A DNA stretch of 64,000 nucleotides from Candidatus Copromonas faecavium (nom. illeg.) (GTDB taxonomy: Bacteria; Bacillota; Clostridia; Lachnospirales; Lachnospiraceae). The stretch covers positions 1-64,000 of the forward strand of contig DVGC01000038.1 in assembly GCA_018712915.1 (NCBI GenBank), in the 5' to 3' direction. Below are positions 54,375 to 61,749 of this stretch, piece after piece; within the stretch, counting starts at the first letter, position 1; every line of letters begins with the position of its first letter. A model generated the notes under the pieces. The model was not told the DNA's origin, searched no databases, and saw only the letters and a list, made by a program, of their open reading frames with translations. A program made the position numbers and the translations under genes.

Positions 54375-55717
54375 CTGTCTTCCCCCGTTCCGAGCAACAT
54401 CAGCTTTCCGAAACAGGCCCCGGCCGTCTTATTTCTCTGAAACGGATTGGAGAAAAAGGGAAGGAAGCAGCACGGAAGTTCTTTCAGATCTTCCGGAAGC
54501 CTCAACCGGGCACCGCCTGACATATGGTTAAAAAGAAGAATGACTGTTCCCTGCCGCTTTAAGCTCCGAGCAGCCTGCAGGGACGCATCATTTTCCCACC
54601 ATTTTCCTCCGCATACAAGCACGATAAAATCTGCTTCCGGCAGGCGGCATCCCGTCTGCCACTGGCAGCCCGTATCTTTTATTATGACTGGAAAATAAAG
54701 ATATGGCAGCTTAACCGCTTCGCCATAATAAGGACGGATGTTGGTACATCCAAAATGATATACGCCGGATGCGTCCGCAGAAAGCCCCGCTGTTTTCGCA
54801 AGGACCCGGACGGTATCCGTATCGTACGCTTCTTGATACAACGCAGGACACCCATTTCGGGTTAAGAAATTTGACATGCCAAAAGCCGCATGGGTTGTTC
54901 CGATTCCCGGCTTGGCTCCGGCAAAAATAATGACTCGAGATTCTATTGCATGTTCTTTTGATATGAGATCCAACAGTTCCTGCAGTACACCTTCTACCTC
55001 GTCTGCACTCTGATACCGCTCCTCTTTCCGTCTGGCCATACAGCTGCGGATGATTCGATCCATCTCTCTGGTTCCTCCGGAACGGCTGTAATCAGGATCT
55101 TCTCCCGGCGGCTCTCCTCTGAGCATAAAGTACAAAAGAGCACCGATGGCATAGACATCCGTACGGCAATCCAGCGGCTCTCCCTTTCTCTGCTCAGGCG
55201 CCGCAAAGCCCAGCGTCCCATAGCGTTCTCCGGACTCTGCCACATCCGCCGCATACTGTGCATGATCAAAGTCAATCAAACGAATGATCGTTTCGTTTAC
55301 CAGCAGATTCTTCGGCTGTAAATCAAGGTATAAAATAGGATTCTCTGCTGAATTCATGAATTGAATAAGACGGCATATCTGAATGCCAAAAAGAGCTGCC
55401 GTTTTCACGGGCAGACCGCCAAGGCGTTTTACCATGGCGTATAAAGACTCGCCTTCCAGATATTCTTCGATAAGATAGCTGTAAGCTTCATCCTCCTCCA
55501 GATCATACACAAGAGGAATTCCCGGATGCCGCAGCGTTTTTAAGAACAGCGCTTCCTTTTTAAAAGAGTCATAATCCGACATCTTTTTAGGAACAATCTT
55601 GACCGCCCGAAGCTCATCCAACTCCATATGACAGGCCAAATATACGGTTCCGGAACGCCCGCTGCCAAGCTTCCTGTACAGACGATATTTACCAAACAGA
55701 ACGTGTTCCTCCGACAT
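54320..55717 (-). CDS. Serine/threonine protein kinase fused to a ParA-like P-loop domain
   Basis: A 465-aa cytoplasmic protein. Residues 1 to about 240 form a Hanks-type kinase: LGSGRSGTVYLA glycine loop, Lys40 in AVKIV, catalytic loop YLDLQPKN (130-137, HRD changed to YLD), metal motif DFD (149-151, not DFG) and APEQ (173-176). From about 250 the protein is a P-loop domain with FAGAKPGIGTTHAAF, the Walker lysine replaced by Thr. No PASTA or TM segment, unlike PknB/PrkC. GGGAGGT lies 4 nt before the ATG. Likely a signalling partner of the overlapping ParA-like gene. Confidence 0.85.
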   Translation of the reverse strand: MSEEHVLFGKYRLYRKLGSGRSGTVYLACHMELDELRAVKIVPKKMSDYDSFKKEALFLKTLRHPGIPLVYDLEEDEAYSYLIEEYLEGESLYAMVKRLGGLPVKTAALFGIQICRLIQFMNSAENPILYLDLQPKNLLVNETIIRLIDFDHAQYAADVAESGERYGTLGFAAPEQRKGEPLDCRTDVYAIGALLYFMLRGEPPGEDPDYSRSGGTREMDRIIRSCMARRKEERYQSADEVEGVLQELLDLISKEHAIESRVIIFAGAKPGIGTTHAAFGMSNFLTRNGCPALYQEAYDTDTVRVLAKTAGLSADASGVYHFGCTNIRPYYGEAVKLPYLYFPVIIKDTGCQWQTGCRLPEADFIVLVCGGKWWENDASLQAARSLKRQGTVILLFNHMSGGARLRLPEDLKELPCCFLPFFSNPFQRNKTAGACFGKLMLLGTGEDRWKEKGKRFIRFFPRAGS

Positions 55718-55751
55718 AACACCTCCCTTCGGCAATACAATCTCTGGTAAC

Positions 55752-55780
55752 ATTGTAATATAAACAGCCTGCTTTTACAA
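55752..55780 (-). promoter_or_regulatory. Candidate promoter for the kinase operon
   Basis: Minus-strand TTGTAA and TACAAT with 17 bp between, about 35 bp before the kinase start. It shares the 376-bp divergent region with the mecA promoter; the middle (55800-55980) shows nothing else clear. Confidence 0.55.
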
Positions 55781-55984
55781 CCGGATTCTGCAAAAAATGA
55801 CAGGATTTTTTCCTTTTCAAAAAATTATCGTTTCTGTTCCTGTTCTTCCCGGATTGAATGCGTTTCCGGCATCATATCCCGGCGTTGCCGGATACCATAA
55901 AATTTTCCTATTCCCGCAGGAAATCCTCTCCATTGCCCATCCGGCAGGATTTCCTTAAATTTTTAAGAATTTTATTACATATCG

Positions 55985-56014
55985 TTGCAAAACCGGAATA
56001 GGATATAGTATATT
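55985..56014 (+). promoter_or_regulatory. Candidate promoter for mecA
   Basis: TTGCAA and TATATT are 18 bp apart, 80 bp before the mecA start, within a TATAGTATATTATA-rich stretch. Confidence 0.6.
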
Positions 56015-56093
56015 ATAGGCGTAAAAGTGTATCTTTCCGGCACAGCTCAGAATGCGTTTCTATCGCCGGCATAAAAAGTCAGGAAGGGATATC

Positions 56094-56837
56094 ATGAGAA
56101 TAGAGCGAATCAATGAAAATCAGATTCGATGCACCCTTAGCAATTTTGACTTAAGCGTGCGGAATCTTAATTTAAGTGAACTGGCATACGGAAGTGAAAA
56201 AGCAAGAAATCTGTTTCGGGAAATGATTCAGCGGGCTTCCAATGAAGTAGGGTTTGAGGCGGAAGACATCCCGCTGATGGTGGAGGCCATTCCCCTCGCA
56301 AATGAAAGCGTCATGCTGATTATTACTAAAATAGAAGATCCGGAAGAACTGGATACCCGCTTTTCCAAATTTTCCCCTGTGGACGAAGAAGAAGACGGTA
56401 CCTGGAACAATCTGGCCACGGAGCTTCTGGAAGGGGCAGAAAGCCTGCTGAGTCTCCTTGGGAATCAGGAAAAATCGGACAAGACCCGGACAGACACCGA
56501 TGTCCAGGAAGAACAGGCAAAAGAAAGTTCCAAGCCTGCGCCGCCAGTCGTCCGGATTTATCAGTTTGAAACTCTGGATCAGGTATGCGAAGCGGCCAGA
56601 GAAACCGGTGAATCCTTCACCGGAACCAGCGTACTTTACAAAAAGCCATCCACCGGCCGTTATTACCTGGTACTGAAAAAAGGAGATTCTGATGAGCTTT
56701 CTTTTAACAGAACCTGCAATATCCTGGCCGAATTTGGAACCCGGATTAAAGGAGATTTGGCCTCGGAAGCTTATTACGCGGAACATTTTGAACTGATTGT
56801 AAAGAAAAATGCCCTGGGTGCTTTATCCAGCCTGTAA
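56094..56837 (+). CDS. mecA: MecA adaptor protein
   Basis: Adaptor of ClpC of 247 aa that delivers substrates (ComK in Bacillus) for degradation. The N-terminal domain MRIERINENQIRCTLSNFDL and the C-terminal ClpC-binding domain (YQFETLDQVCEAARETG, LYKKPSTGRYYLVL, ILAEFGTRI) are separated by an acidic linker. The ATG of MRIERIN is preferred (GGAAGGGAT upstream) over an ATG 14 codons earlier. It stands alone between promoter and terminator. Confidence 0.94.
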   Translation: MRIERINENQIRCTLSNFDLSVRNLNLSELAYGSEKARNLFREMIQRASNEVGFEAEDIPLMVEAIPLANESVMLIITKIEDPEELDTRFSKFSPVDEEEDGTWNNLATELLEGAESLLSLLGNQEKSDKTRTDTDVQEEQAKESSKPAPPVVRIYQFETLDQVCEAARETGESFTGTSVLYKKPSTGRYYLVLKKGDSDELSFNRTCNILAEFGTRIKGDLASEAYYAEHFELIVKKNALGALSSL

Positions 56838-56907
56838 TCGTAATTCGAAGGCAGAGTATTTACGCCTGCTTTCTCATAAGCCAGCAAAAACAAACATCAA
56901 AGATACA

Positions 56908-56947
56908 GAAACGGCTGTCAGCTAAAGCTCTGACAGCCGTTTCCTTT
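56908..56947 (+). terminator. Terminator after mecA
   Basis: Perfect 14-bp arms GAAACGGCTGTCAG and CTGACAGCCGTTTC around an 8-nt loop, followed by CTTT. The A/T flanks could let it serve the convergent DUF1858 gene too. Confidence 0.85.
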
Positions 56948-56976
56948 ATGGAAAGATTTCCTCTTTCACATGATAT

Positions 56977-57183
56977 TTATGCGTTTTTCTGCTCCAGATA
57001 TTCATTAATCGCGCCTACAAGTCTGTCGCAGTCAATACCGTGAACCATACTGGCCTCTTCCAGAGACTCCATCTGAGAACCGGGTCAGCCAATGCAATGC
57101 ATTCCTGCTCCCATCAAAATCTCTGCCATATTTTCATCTACCCTAAGCAGTTCACCGATAAGCATGTCCTTAGAAATCTGCAT
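56977..57183 (-). CDS. DUF1858/hybrid-cluster-associated redox protein with in-frame UGA (candidate selenoprotein)
   Basis: The frame starts at ATG 57183 (GGAGG 7 nt upstream) and encodes [16 protein letters not shown] and GMHCIG up to codon 32. Codon 33 is TGA (57085-57087). Translation then continues in the same frame as [20 protein letters not shown] and on to TAA at 56977, 68 aa in all. DUF1858 proteins typically have GMHCxGCPxSQxETLEEA, so the TGA stands exactly at the second Cys of CxxC, giving CxxU if read as selenocysteine. A hairpin with a GG-containing apical loop follows the TGA. A plain nonsense mutation (TGC to TGA) or a sequencing error remains possible. Confidence 0.75.
57052..57081 (-). 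promoter_or_regulatory. Possible bacterial SECIS-like hairpin
   Basis: Beginning 4 nt after the UGA the mRNA can fold with a 4-bp upper stem CAGA/UCUG, an apical loop UGGAGUC, and a lower, bulged stem closed by GG/CC. Loop guanines lie 15-16 nt past the UGA, near the short end of the spacing known for bacterial SECIS elements. Folded by eye only. Confidence 0.4.
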
Positions 57184-57222
57184 GCCAAATCCTCCTTTCG
57201 TCCATTCATACGGCATATCGAG

Positions 57223-57251
57223 AGTATAATACTTTTTTGTCAACTTGACAA
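57223..57251 (-). promoter_or_regulatory. Promoter for the DUF1858 gene
   Basis: Minus-strand TTGTCA and TATACT separated by 17 bp, about 40 bp before the start codon. An active-looking promoter and ribosome binding site argue that the UGA-containing gene is expressed. Confidence 0.75.
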
Positions 57252-57389
57252 GGGGCTTTCTGATTCTCGGCATTTTTTGACATTCCAGACATATTCTGGT
57301 TTCATCCTGTAAGGCTCTGCCTTTTTCCCAGTCCGCAAAAAAGCAGACAAATTTTGTCAATATCTCCTTTCGTTTCTTTAAAATACCAC

Positions 57390-57418
57390 TTGAATAATTC
57401 TCCCCTTTATTATAGAAT
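57390..57418 (+). promoter_or_regulatory. Promoter for the ferredoxin gene
   Basis: TTGAAT and TAGAAT are 17 bp apart, 66 bp before the ferredoxin start. Together with the divergent DUF1858 promoter it accounts for most of the 300-bp region 57184-57483. Confidence 0.6.
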
Positions 57419-57483
57419 GAAGGAAGCACAGGAAGGGCATGTTTTGCTCTCTGCTGCAACAAAAATTAAAGGAGGTAACTATC

Positions 57484-57654
57484 ATGGCATATGTAATTAA
57501 CGATACTTGCGTAAGCTGCGGTTCCTGCGCAGGCGAATGTCCGGTAAACGCTATTTCCCAGGGAGATGGCAAATACGAGATCGATGCAGATGCTTGCATC
57601 AGCTGCGGAACATGTGCTGGTGTCTGTCCGACAGGCGCGATCAGCGAGGGCTAA
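57484..57654 (+). CDS. 2[4Fe-4S] ferredoxin, clostridial type
   Basis: A 56-aa low-potential electron carrier. Two cluster-binding motifs CVSCGSCAGECP and CISCGTCAGVCP are spaced as in Clostridium pasteurianum ferredoxin. AGGAGGT precedes the ATG. It probably serves pyruvate:ferredoxin oxidoreductase, hydrogenase and other anaerobic redox enzymes. Monocistronic, with a promoter upstream and a terminator downstream. Confidence 0.97.
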   Translation: MAYVINDTCVSCGSCAGECPVNAISQGDGKYEIDADACISCGTCAGVCPTGAISEG

Positions 57655-57748
57655 TTCCATACATAAAAGGATTTTTACTTTTTATGTATCCGTCCATCAA
57701 ACGGGATGATACCGTTTGAATCGGAAAATTCTGCAGAATTTCCTGAAC

Positions 57749-57790
57749 AAAAGCCGACAGAGAATCTTCGGATACTCTGCCGGTTTTTTG
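57749..57790 (+). terminator. Terminator downstream of the ferredoxin gene
   Basis: Arms CCGACAGAG and CTCTGCCGG (one mismatch) around a 12-nt loop, then TTTTTT. Two smaller hairpins lie before it: ATACATAAAA/TTTTATGTAT at about 57659-57692 and TCAAACGG/CCGTTTGA at about 57698-57721. These fill the first half of the 328-bp gap before the PfkB kinase gene. Confidence 0.75.
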
Positions 57791-57913
57791 TGTTCCTTGT
57801 CCTGTTCATCCATCTGTTCTGCGTCATATTCTCCGATTGCTTGTCTATTTTTCCATAGAACAGGCAATCCGAATGCTCCGGCACCTATCTTTTACCAAAA
57901 TTTTACGTTTTAT

Positions 57914-57943
57914 TTGACAAACCTCGACAAAATGTTATATGCT
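57914..57943 (+). promoter_or_regulatory. Promoter for the PfkB-family kinase gene
   Basis: Perfect TTGACA, an 18-bp spacer and TATGCT, about 40 bp before the start codon. Confidence 0.7.
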
Positions 57944-57982
57944 TATGCTGAATAATGAATACACGTTGGGGGATGGGAAAGT

Positions 57983-59110
57983 ATGACGGATATGGATATT
58001 ATCTGCATCGGCGCTATCAATTACGATTATATGTTCCACTGCACGGGAGAAGATCTGAGAATCAACGAAATCAGTTCAGGTGATGAGAAACTCAGCAATC
58101 CCATCTCAGAAGTGGAGGATGATATTTCTGAACTGATTCGTAAAGATCGTCCGTATACGACTCAGATCGGCGGATCTGCCTTTATTACCTTAAAAGTAAT
58201 CAAGCATATCCTTCCGCATCTGAAGGCAGCCTATGTGGGTGTCTGCGGAACGCCCAACGCTTTTGATTTCCGCTATGGAAAAAGCAATAATCTCAAAGAA
58301 GAACTTGCCCATCTGGATAATCGGGAATGGCTGTTTACCACAGAAGACCGTTTTGAAGATCTTTATTCCCGCACCATCGCAAAGTCTGTTGTGCGCCTTT
58401 ATAACCATACCAGAAACTGCATCAAAATCGCCCCCTGCGCCAACAACACCCTCCTTGGCCGGATTCAGGAAAAAGAGGAGCGGACCGGAGAATCGTTCTC
58501 TGAGTATCTGTCCCGTGCCCGCTGGATCCACCTGTCTTCCCTTTCCGACTTCAATCAGTTTGAAGTCATTATGCGGTATGTCATTCAGGCCAAGGCATTA
58601 AATCCCATGTTAAAAATCAGTATGGATCCAGGATTTGAATACACTTCCCTGCGGCGGGAACGGCTCATGCCTCTGGTTTCCAATACGGACTACATCTTTT
58701 TAAACAAATCCGAAAAGCGTAATCTGGGCCTGAACGAAAGAAGCGCCCGTCCATTATACCGGAATCTTCGGGAATATTTTACGGCCATCAATCCATCTCC
58801 GGACAGGACCTTAATTATCAAGCATGATGACCGCCACGAGCTGCTTCGTTTTCTGGATAATAAGTGCCATATCCGTACCATCCGCCACCAAAAGCTGTAT
58901 CAGTATCAGCTTAACAACGATACCGGCGCCGGGGATTCCTTTGCCGGAGGTTTTATCAGCGGTATGTTGGATGAGCGCATCAACAACGATATCGCCGGAC
59001 CAATCCAGCTTGGCGTTCTGGCAGCCAAAGGCAGAATGCGCAGCTTTGATCATGAAAATCCCTATCTGAATATCCAGAAACTTACCGATGCATTTTTTGC
59101 ATCTCTTTAA
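57983..59110 (+). CDS. PfkB-family carbohydrate kinase
   Basis: A 375-aa ribokinase-like enzyme. The N-terminus MDIICIGAINYDYMF, the glycine pair in TQIGGSAFITLK and the second PfkB signature NDTGAGDSFAGGFISGM with the catalytic Asp are clear. An unusually charged insert (about 25-50) follows the first strand. The substrate (sugar, nucleoside or other alcohol) cannot be told. GGATGGG precedes the ATG; promoter and terminator make it a single-gene unit. Confidence 0.88.
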   Translation: MTDMDIICIGAINYDYMFHCTGEDLRINEISSGDEKLSNPISEVEDDISELIRKDRPYTTQIGGSAFITLKVIKHILPHLKAAYVGVCGTPNAFDFRYGKSNNLKEELAHLDNREWLFTTEDRFEDLYSRTIAKSVVRLYNHTRNCIKIAPCANNTLLGRIQEKEERTGESFSEYLSRARWIHLSSLSDFNQFEVIMRYVIQAKALNPMLKISMDPGFEYTSLRRERLMPLVSNTDYIFLNKSEKRNLGLNERSARPLYRNLREYFTAINPSPDRTLIIKHDDRHELLRFLDNKCHIRTIRHQKLYQYQLNNDTGAGDSFAGGFISGMLDERINNDIAGPIQLGVLAAKGRMRSFDHENPYLNIQKLTDAFFASL

Positions 59111-59134
59111 AAGCCGGCTTGTCCGGCTTTTTTA
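59109..59134 (+). terminator. Terminator after the PfkB-family gene
   Basis: Arms AAAAGCCGG and CCGGCTTTT with a 5-nt loop and a T run, starting at the stop codon itself. It can also serve the convergent MerR-like gene. Confidence 0.9.
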
Positions 59135-59166
59135 TTGCTTTCTCCAGACGCCTTTATCCCTGCCAT

Positions 59167-59835
59167 CTAAAGTTTATTTCCATTTCTTCCAAATTTCTTT
59201 TTTCGATGGAACGGCAGCGAAAGGAAGGGAATCTTTGTAGCTGCCGCCTCCGCCCGGTCCCGTCCCTCTCTCTGATAAAGGCGGATCGTTTCATCCAGCT
59301 GGCGGAAGCGTTCCTCATCCCGTTCATCCGCCACCCGCATCAGATAATCAATTTCTTTTAACACCTTATCGTTTACCATCCGGCTGATATCCTGGCTCAG
59401 CTTTTCATTATTCTCTTCAATGGCCTGTCCTATCATCTGGCTCATCAGGTTCTTAAACTGTTCCGCCCTCTCCTTCGCCATCAGCTCCGTCAGTTCCCTG
59501 TCATCCAGCTTTTCCAGTTCCTTATTTTCCTGCTCCGTACATTCCTTCAGCGCCGCCACAACATCCTCCTCCAGAACCTCTGTCGGAACCACAGCCTCTC
59601 CATCCGTTTCCAGGGACTTGGCCAGAGCCGCTTTAATGGCCTTCAGCTGATAGCCCTTTTCCTTCAGCTCCTTAATCTGCTTAAACAGCCGGATATGAAA
59701 ATCCGTATAATAGCGGTGTCCCATTTCATTGCGCGGTATGGTCATCTCCAGTTCCTCTTCCCAGTATCTGAGAACATGAGATTCTACATCAACCTTTTTT
59801 GAGGCGTCTGAGATCAGGTAATGTGTTTCTGACAT
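59167..59835 (-). CDS. MerR-type helix-turn-helix protein with coiled-coil tail
   Basis: A 222-aa protein. The N-terminal MerR-like winged helix (YLISDASKKVDVESHVLRYWEEE, IPRNEMGHRYYTDFHIRLFKQI) is followed by a long acidic/basic coiled coil (about 85-200) and a basic C-terminus. No effector Cys is evident. This layout resembles RacA-type DNA-binding proteins or DUF3967-like regulators more than a metal sensor. An inverted repeat stands just before the gene and could be its own operator. Confidence 0.8.
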   Translation of the reverse strand: MSETHYLISDASKKVDVESHVLRYWEEELEMTIPRNEMGHRYYTDFHIRLFKQIKELKEKGYQLKAIKAALAKSLETDGEAVVPTEVLEEDVVAALKECTEQENKELEKLDDRELTELMAKERAEQFKNLMSQMIGQAIEENNEKLSQDISRMVNDKVLKEIDYLMRVADERDEERFRQLDETIRLYQREGRDRAEAAATKIPFLSLPFHRKKKFGRNGNKL

Positions 59836-59849
59836 GGTTGTCCTTTCCT

Positions 59850-59887
59850 TTCACATATTTTCTTAAGCTATTAACAATATATGTGAA
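59850..59887 (-). promoter_or_regulatory. Inverted repeat upstream of the MerR-like gene
   Basis: Perfect 9-bp arms TTCACATAT and ATATGTGAA separated by 20 bp, 15 bp before the start codon. Position and symmetry suit an operator for an autoregulated DNA-binding dimer. A role as an mRNA hairpin is also possible. Confidence 0.45.
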
Positions 59888-59917
59888 GGGTCATGAAAAT
59901 ATGACAATCTCCTAAAG

Positions 59918-59955
59918 AAAAAACAGCAGTCCGTTCAAAAACGTCTACTGCTGTT
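59918..59955 (-). terminator. Terminator of dnaB overlapping its stop codon
   Basis: Arms AACAGCAGT and ACTGCTGTT around a 16-nt loop, followed by TTTTTTC on the minus strand. The 5' arm contains the last codons and the TAG stop of dnaB. Confidence 0.8.
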
Positions 59956-61285
59956 CCTTTGCCATATTCACAAACCGGGTCAGTTCCGGCTTCCAGCCAA
60001 GATTTACCGTGCCGATGGGGCCGTTTCTCTGCTTGGCAATAATGACTTCCGCCACATTGGGCGTATCCGTATCCTTATTATAATAGTCATCCCGGTATAA
60101 AAACATAACCACGTCCGCATCCTGCTCGATGGCTCCCGATTCTCTCAAGTCCGAAAGCATGGGCCTGTGATCCGTTCTTGTCTCGCAGGCACGGGACAGC
60201 TGAGAAAGGGCAATGACCGGGGCATTCAGTTCTCTGGCCAGCGCCTTTAAGGAACGGGAAATCTCGGAAATCTCCTGCTGCCTGTTATCCCCGCTCTTTC
60301 CGCTGCCTGTCATCAGCTGCAGGTAATCGATCATCACCAGATCCAGGCCATACTCCAGTTTCACCTTCCGGCATTTGGAACGCAGTTCCATCACCGAAAT
60401 ACCAGGCGTATCATCAATCAGCAGCTTGGAATTTCCAATGGCTCCGATTCCTTCCACAACGGAATCCCAGTCCTCATCGGTCAGGGTTCCCGTCCGCAGC
60501 TTCTGAGAATCCACATTGGCCTCCATGGCCAGCATTCGGTTCACCAGCTGTTCTTTTGACATCTCCAAGCTGAAAATCAGACAGGTTTTCTGACGCCTCA
60601 CCGATACATAATCCGCAATATTCAAAACGAATGCCGTTTTTCCCATAGAAGGGCGGGCAGCAATCAGAATCAAATCTGACGGCTGAAGTCCCGAAGTGCG
60701 GTAATCCAGATCAAGAAAGCCGGTGGGAAGCCCTGTTACCACCGACCTGGATCTGGTCGCCTGCTCAATTTTATCCAGTACGTTTAACGCCACCTGGCGA
60801 ATGGGAACGAAGCCATCCGATGTCCGGCTCTGCAAAAGAGCAAAAATCTGTTTCTCCGTCTCTGCCAGGATGGTTTCCAGGCTCTCCTTCCCTGCATAGC
60901 AGTCATTGGCGATCCCTTCGTTGATTTTAATCAAACGGCGCAGCACTGCTTTGTCATGAACAATCGCCGCATAGGAGCGCACATTGGCGGAAGTCGGTAC
61001 GGTATCCATAATCTCCCGGACGAAATCCAGGCTGCATACCTCCGGCGGCACATCCTTTTCCTTCAGGCGATCCTGAAGAGTGACCAGATCCACCGGTTTT
61101 CCCTCGTTGAACAGTTCCACCATGGACTCAAACATGATTCCATACTGGCGCTGATAAAAATCCTCCGCCGTCAGGATCTCGGAAGCTGCAATAACAGCAT
61201 CCCGGTCCATCAGCATGGAGCCAATCACAGACTGCTCCGCCTCAACGCTGTGGGGAAGCACCCGTTTCACCAGCGTATCTTCCAT
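59945..61285 (-). CDS. dnaB: Replicative DNA helicase DnaB
   Basis: Hexameric 5'-3' helicase of 446 aa (DnaB of E. coli, DnaC of Bacillus). The N-terminal primase-interacting domain begins PHSVEAEQSVIGSMLMDRDA. The RecA-like C-terminal domain has Walker A ARPSMGKTA, Walker B LVMIDYLQLM and the motif SQLSRACETRTDHRP. It lies 16 bp after rplI in the conserved gdpP-rplI-dnaB order. Confidence 0.98.
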   Translation of the reverse strand: MEDTLVKRVLPHSVEAEQSVIGSMLMDRDAVIAASEILTAEDFYQRQYGIMFESMVELFNEGKPVDLVTLQDRLKEKDVPPEVCSLDFVREIMDTVPTSANVRSYAAIVHDKAVLRRLIKINEGIANDCYAGKESLETILAETEKQIFALLQSRTSDGFVPIRQVALNVLDKIEQATRSRSVVTGLPTGFLDLDYRTSGLQPSDLILIAARPSMGKTAFVLNIADYVSVRRQKTCLIFSLEMSKEQLVNRMLAMEANVDSQKLRTGTLTDEDWDSVVEGIGAIGNSKLLIDDTPGISVMELRSKCRKVKLEYGLDLVMIDYLQLMTGSGKSGDNRQQEISEISRSLKALARELNAPVIALSQLSRACETRTDHRPMLSDLRESGAIEQDADVVMFLYRDDYYNKDTDTPNVAEVIIAKQRNGPIGTVNLGWKPELTRFVNMAKEQQ

Positions 61286-61301
61286 AGTTCCTCCTGTGTC
61301 C

Positions 61302-61748
61302 TTACGCTTCCACCACTTTTACCCGCAGCTTCGCGGTCACATCCTTATGAAGCTTCACCGGCACTTCAAAAGTACCCAAGCTCTTAATCGGCTCCGGAAG
61401 CGTCATTTTCTTCTTGTCAATCTCCATCTTCAGCTGCTCCTTGGCCGCTGCCGCAATTTCCTTGGAAGAAACGGAACCAAATGTTCTTCCGCCTTCTCCG
61501 GAACGGATGGAAACCGTCACAGAAGCCGCTTCAATCTTCTCCGCAAGCGCTTTGGCCTCTGCCAGCTGCTCTGCCGCAATCTTCGCTTCCTTTGCTTTCT
61601 GAAGCTTCAAATCATTTAAGTTTTTGGGAGTTGCCTCCACCCCAAGCTTCTTGGGAAGAATAAAGTTTCTTGCATATCCGTCATTTACTTTCACAACCTG
61701 GCCCTTTTTCCCCAGGCTTTTCACATCCTCAAGCAGTACAACTTCCAC
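61302..61748 (-). CDS. rplI: 50S ribosomal protein L9
   Basis: A 148-aa protein binding 23S rRNA near the L1 region. [21 protein letters not shown] and [10 protein letters not shown] form the N-terminal globular domain, then the long connecting helix and the C-terminal domain ([13 protein letters not shown]). It starts immediately after gdpP and precedes dnaB. Confidence 0.98.
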   Translation of the reverse strand: MEVVLLEDVKSLGKKGQVVKVNDGYARNFILPKKLGVEATPKNLNDLKLQKAKEAKIAAEQLAEAKALAEKIEAASVTVSIRSGEGGRTFGSVSSKEIAAAAKEQLKMEIDKKKMTLPEPIKSLGTFEVPVKLHKDVTAKLRVKVVEA

Positions 61749-61749
61749 C

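Noticed and set aside
56977-57183. Treating the DUF1858 gene simply as a pseudogene
   Set aside because: Promoter, Shine-Dalgarno and family-like sequence after the UGA are intact and the stop is exactly at a redox Cys; pseudogene is kept only as an alternative.
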